The notes under the pieces: generated by a model | What the model saw: only the letters and a program-made list of their open reading frames with translations | Databases searched by the model: none | Told to the model about the DNA's origin: nothing | NCBI GenBank assembly: GCA_902464015.1 | Contig: CABQHM010000033.1 | Span: forward strand, 1-35,741 | Length of the DNA stretch: 35,741 nt | Direction: 5' to 3' | Source: an uncultured Coriobacteriales bacterium | GTDB taxonomy: Bacteria > Actinomycetota > Coriobacteriia > Coriobacteriales > UMGS124 | Shown here: piece by piece, positions 32,983 through 35,741 of the stretch | How positions within the stretch are numbered: position 1 is the first letter of the stretch | How the letters are laid out: each line of letters starts with the position of its first letter | Translations under genes and position numbers: made by a program

Positions 32983-35295
32983 TTATAGCAGGTCGTAGGG
33001 GTCTACGTCGATGGCCAGGCTCACTTGGGCAGGCATCTGCAACCTCTTCAGCGCATCTCCAAGAATCGCGCCGAGCTCGCTTTGCGGAGCGGCCTTGACG
33101 AGCACGTGCCAGCGGAAGTTGCCCTCCACACGCGACAGTGCGCATTCCGCCGGGCCCAGGATTTCACAACCCGGAAGCGCCACCTCGGCATAGTCGCGCA
33201 GCTTCTCCGCCACGGCCCAGGCGACCTTCTCGACATCCGCGCCGACCTTGCCCCACATGATAACGTTGGCCAAGCGCACGAACGGAGGGTAGCCCACCTC
33301 CTGCCGGGCGGCGAGCTCGTTTTCGGAAAAGACCGAGCGATCGTGGCGCGAGACGGCCAAAATCGCAGGATGGCGCGGCTGATAGGTCTGGATGATGACC
33401 CGGCCCGGGACGTCTCCCCTGCCGGCGCGACCGGCCACCTGCTCAAGCAAGTCATAGGTGCGCTCGGCAGCGCGGAAGTCGGCGAGCTTAAGGGTGGTGT
33501 CAGCATTGATGACGCCGGCAAGCGTCACCTGGGGAAAGTCGAGCCCCTTTGCAATCATCTGCGTACCGAGGAGCACCGCGCTTTGCGCCTCGTCGAACTC
33601 AGCGAGGCATCGGTCGTGGCCGCCCTTGCCCTTCGTGGTGTCGGCATCCATGCGCACGACGGTAAAACCCTCGGGAAGCACGCTGCGCAGCTCGTCCTCA
33701 ACGCGCTGGGTGCCCGCGCCGAACTGTCGCAGGTAGCGGCTCCCGCACTCGGGGCAGAGTGGCGGCACCGCATACTCCCGGCCGCAGGTATGGCACACAA
33801 GCTTGTGACCGCGCTCATGGTAGGTGAGCGAGGTGGAGCACTGCTCGCAGCGGGGCACGTAACCGCAGTCTCGGCAAAGCAGGAAGCGCGCAAAGCCGCG
33901 CTGGTTGAGCAGCAGGACCGCCTTCTCGCCGCGCTCCACCACATCCATGAGCGCAGATGTCAGCGGGCGAGAAAACATGGAACGCCAGCCCTGGGAGAAC
34001 TCCTGCGCCATGTCGACGACCTGGACCTCGGGCATGGGCCTGCCACCGGGACGCTCCGGCATGCTGACGCGCGTCCAAGCTGGACCCTCCTCCGCAAAGG
34101 CCACGCTATGCGAGCCCGCATTGCAGCGAGCGAGGGAGGCCAGCGACGGGGTGGCCGACCCCAAAACGAGCGGGCAGCCATGCACCTGCGCCAGGCGTGC
34201 GGCCACCTCGCGGGCATGGTAGCGCGGGGAGCTCGACTGCTTGTAGCTGCTCTCGTGCTCCTCGTCGATGATGTAGATGCCGGGATTGGCAAGCGGGGCA
34301 AAAAGCGCCGAACGCGCGCCCACCACCACGCGGGCGCGGCCCGTGCGCACAAGTTCCCACTGGTCGCGCCGCTCGCCCAGCGTGAGACGGGAGTGCAGCA
34401 CCGCCACGGCCTCGCCGAAGCGATTGCGGAAGCGTCCCACCGTCTGGGCGGTAAGCGAGATTTCGGGAACGAGCACGCACGCGCCCTTGCCGGCCGCAAG
34501 GGTGCGCTCGATGGCCTCCAGGTAAACCTCCGTCTTGCCTGAGCCAGTCACGCCGTCGATGAGCACGACGCCGCCTTGTCCTTGCGCACGGGCGTCTTCG
34601 ATGGCGCGCAGCGCGCTGAGCTGTCCCGAGGTGAGGTGCTCCAGGCCCAAGCGGGGAGCGCGCGCACTCGAAAGCTCCGTGATGGACGACCCACGCAGGC
34701 GCTCCTTGCGCTCGCAGGCCACGACGCCCTTTTTCTCCAGGCGCTTGACGACCGTGGAGACCCCGCTCACGGCAAGGCCCAGCTCCACCTGGCGCATCGG
34801 GCCCTTGAGCAGGGCTTCCACAACGGCGCGCTCGGCATGGGCGTTCTTGCGGGGCTCATAGGCGCGGCCCTGCTCGGTGATGTGCACCCAGCAGTCGTCG
34901 ACAGGCTCGACGCGGGCCTGCTGGAGGGCCCAGGCACCCGACGTCTCGTCGCGCACCATCTTGGCCGTAAAGCCGGGGGGCAAGAACAGGCGGACGGCAT
35001 CTGCCAGCGAGGACGCGTATTCCTGCGCGACCCATTGGGCGACCTCGCCGGCCTCGGGCAAGAACAAGGCCTCGGAGAGCACTTGCTGGATGGGAAGCAA
35101 GCGCGCGCCCGTGAGTCCCGGGTCGAGCGTCTCGTCCACCGCAAGGACGTACCCGACTGCCGGGCGGCGGCCAAACTCCACCACCACGCAGCAGCCGGGC
35201 ACGACAGAGGCATCAAGGCGAGCCGGAACGGTATATGTGAAGGGCGCGGCGAGCGCCCTGGTCTTTACGTCAACCGCAACGCGCGCGAACGGCAT
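32983..35295 (-). CDS. priA: Primosomal protein N' (replication restart helicase PriA)
   Basis: PriA recognises stalled forks and reloads the replicative helicase. The 770-residue protein has the N-terminal 3' DNA-binding and winged-helix regions (about 1-215), then a superfamily 2 helicase with Walker A G-V-T-G-S-G-K-T at 248-255 and D-E-E-H at 344-347. A zinc-binding insert has paired cysteines (C-R-D-C, C-E-Q-C, C-H-T-C, C-P-E-C) around residues 460-505. Motif V and VI regions (G-T-Q-M-I-A-K-G-L-D-F; Q-V-A-G-R-A-G-R) are present, so the helicase looks fully active. It starts five bases after the metK stop with only a weak ribosome site, so it is probably coupled to metK. Confidence 0.96.
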   Translation of the reverse strand: MPFARVAVDVKTRALAAPFTYTVPARLDASVVPGCCVVVEFGRRPAVGYVLAVDETLDPGLTGARLLPIQQVLSEALFLPEAGEVAQWVAQEYASSLADAVRLFLPPGFTAKMVRDETSGAWALQQARVEPVDDCWVHITEQGRAYEPRKNAHAERAVVEALLKGPMRQVELGLAVSGVSTVVKRLEKKGVVACERKERLRGSSITELSSARAPRLGLEHLTSGQLSALRAIEDARAQGQGGVVLIDGVTGSGKTEVYLEAIERTLAAGKGACVLVPEISLTAQTVGRFRNRFGEAVAVLHSRLTLGERRDQWELVRTGRARVVVGARSALFAPLANPGIYIIDEEHESSYKQSSSPRYHAREVAARLAQVHGCPLVLGSATPSLASLARCNAGSHSVAFAEEGPAWTRVSMPERPGGRPMPEVQVVDMAQEFSQGWRSMFSRPLTSALMDVVERGEKAVLLLNQRGFARFLLCRDCGYVPRCEQCSTSLTYHERGHKLVCHTCGREYAVPPLCPECGSRYLRQFGAGTQRVEDELRSVLPEGFTVVRMDADTTKGKGGHDRCLAEFDEAQSAVLLGTQMIAKGLDFPQVTLAGVINADTTLKLADFRAAERTYDLLEQVAGRAGRGDVPGRVIIQTYQPRHPAILAVSRHDRSVFSENELAARQEVGYPPFVRLANVIMWGKVGADVEKVAWAVAEKLRDYAEVALPGCEILGPAECALSRVEGNFRWHVLVKAAPQSELGAILGDALKRLQMPAQVSLAIDVDPYDLL

Positions 35296-35300
35296 AGAGC

Positions 35301-35741
35301 CTAGAGCTCGTAACCCTGACGGGCGGCGCTTGCACGCAGGGCGTCGACCTTGTTGGTGGCCTCCCAGGTGAAGTCGGCATCCTCGCGGCCGAAGTGGCCG
35401 TAGGCGGCCGTCTTGGCGAAGATGGGACGGCGCAGGTCAAGCTCCTCGATGATGGCACCGGGGCGCAGGTCGAAGACCTCGCGCACGGCGGCCTCGATGA
35501 CCGACACGGGCACCTTCTCGCTGCCGCGCGTGTCGACCATGAGGGAAAGCGGCTTGGCGACACCGATGGCGTAGGCGAACTGCACCTCGCACTCGTCGGC
35601 CAGACCGGAGGCAACGACGTTCTTGGCGACCCAACGGGCGGCATAGGCGCCGGAACGGTCGACCTTGGTGCAGTCCTTGCCCGAGAAGGCGCCGCCGCCG
35701 TGACGGCCCATGCCGCCGTAGGTGTCGACGATGATCTTGCG
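35301..35741 (-). CDS. metK: S-adenosylmethionine synthetase, C-terminal part (cut by window edge)
   Basis: The 146 residues at the right edge are the C-terminal third of MetK, which makes S-adenosylmethionine from methionine and ATP. They begin in K-I-I-V-D-T-Y-G-G-M and carry the conserved loop G-G-G-A-F-S-G-K-D, followed by D-R-S-G-A-Y-A-A-R and the A-Y-A-I-G-V-A-K-P domain. The end H-F-G-R-E-D-A-D-F-T-W-E is typical. The 5' two thirds and its promoter lie beyond the window. SAM from this enzyme is used by the nearby methyltransferases rsmB and tlyA, though that is a general link only. Confidence 0.95.
   Translation of the reverse strand, partial: RKIIVDTYGGMGRHGGGAFSGKDCTKVDRSGAYAARWVAKNVVASGLADECEVQFAYAIGVAKPLSLMVDTRGSEKVPVSVIEAAVREVFDLRPGAIIEELDLRRPIFAKTAAYGHFGREDADFTWEATNKVDALRASAARQGYEL

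Overview
The window is a high-GC chromosomal segment in which every protein gene, every tRNA and the one clear riboswitch-type leader are read from the minus strand. The gene set (tig-clpP-clpX, valS-folC, asp23-nusB-xseB-dxs-tlyA-nadK-recN, pheST, metK-priA-def-fmt-rsmB), the frequent GTG/TTG starts, a transcriptional T-box and a two-gene biotin carboxylase/carboxyltransferase pair fit a Gram-positive actinobacterium of the class Coriobacteriia (Collinsella/Olsenella/Atopobium-like). The class is inferred from protein recognition; no rRNA gene is present to prove it.

In the direction of transcription (right to left): the 3' part of metK, then priA, def, fmt and rsmB form a tight translation/replication-restart run. 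A Phe-specific T-box leader (about 29660-29950) controls pheS-pheT. Next come an envelope-type pair, a single-pass membrane protein with a degenerate LytR-CpsA-Psr-like domain and acidic repeats, and a family 2 glycosyltransferase. A carboxyltransferase-AccB fusion and accC follow, ended by a strong terminator. The asp23-nusB-xseB-dxs-tlyA-nadK-recN run is tightly packed or overlapping throughout. A near-consensus promoter inside the recN 3' end drives tRNA-Pro and tRNA-Gly. An LTA-synthase-like sulfatase, tRNA-Arg, and a histidine kinase/response regulator pair follow. tRNA-Leu then leads into tig-clpP-clpX (protein folding and proteolysis), followed by valS-folC and a small zinc-ribbon membrane protein. 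The left edge cuts through the first codons of an IS1182-type transposase.

Most of the window is ordinary housekeeping. The parts most worth a second look are the carboxyltransferase-AccB fusion, the degenerate LCP-like protein with YDENG repeats beside a glycosyltransferase, the hairpin over the transposase start, the terminator lying between a TATAAT box and asp23, and the altered cofactor-site motifs of the DXS protein. No CRISPR array, prophage, toxin-antitoxin or recognisable defence system is visible.
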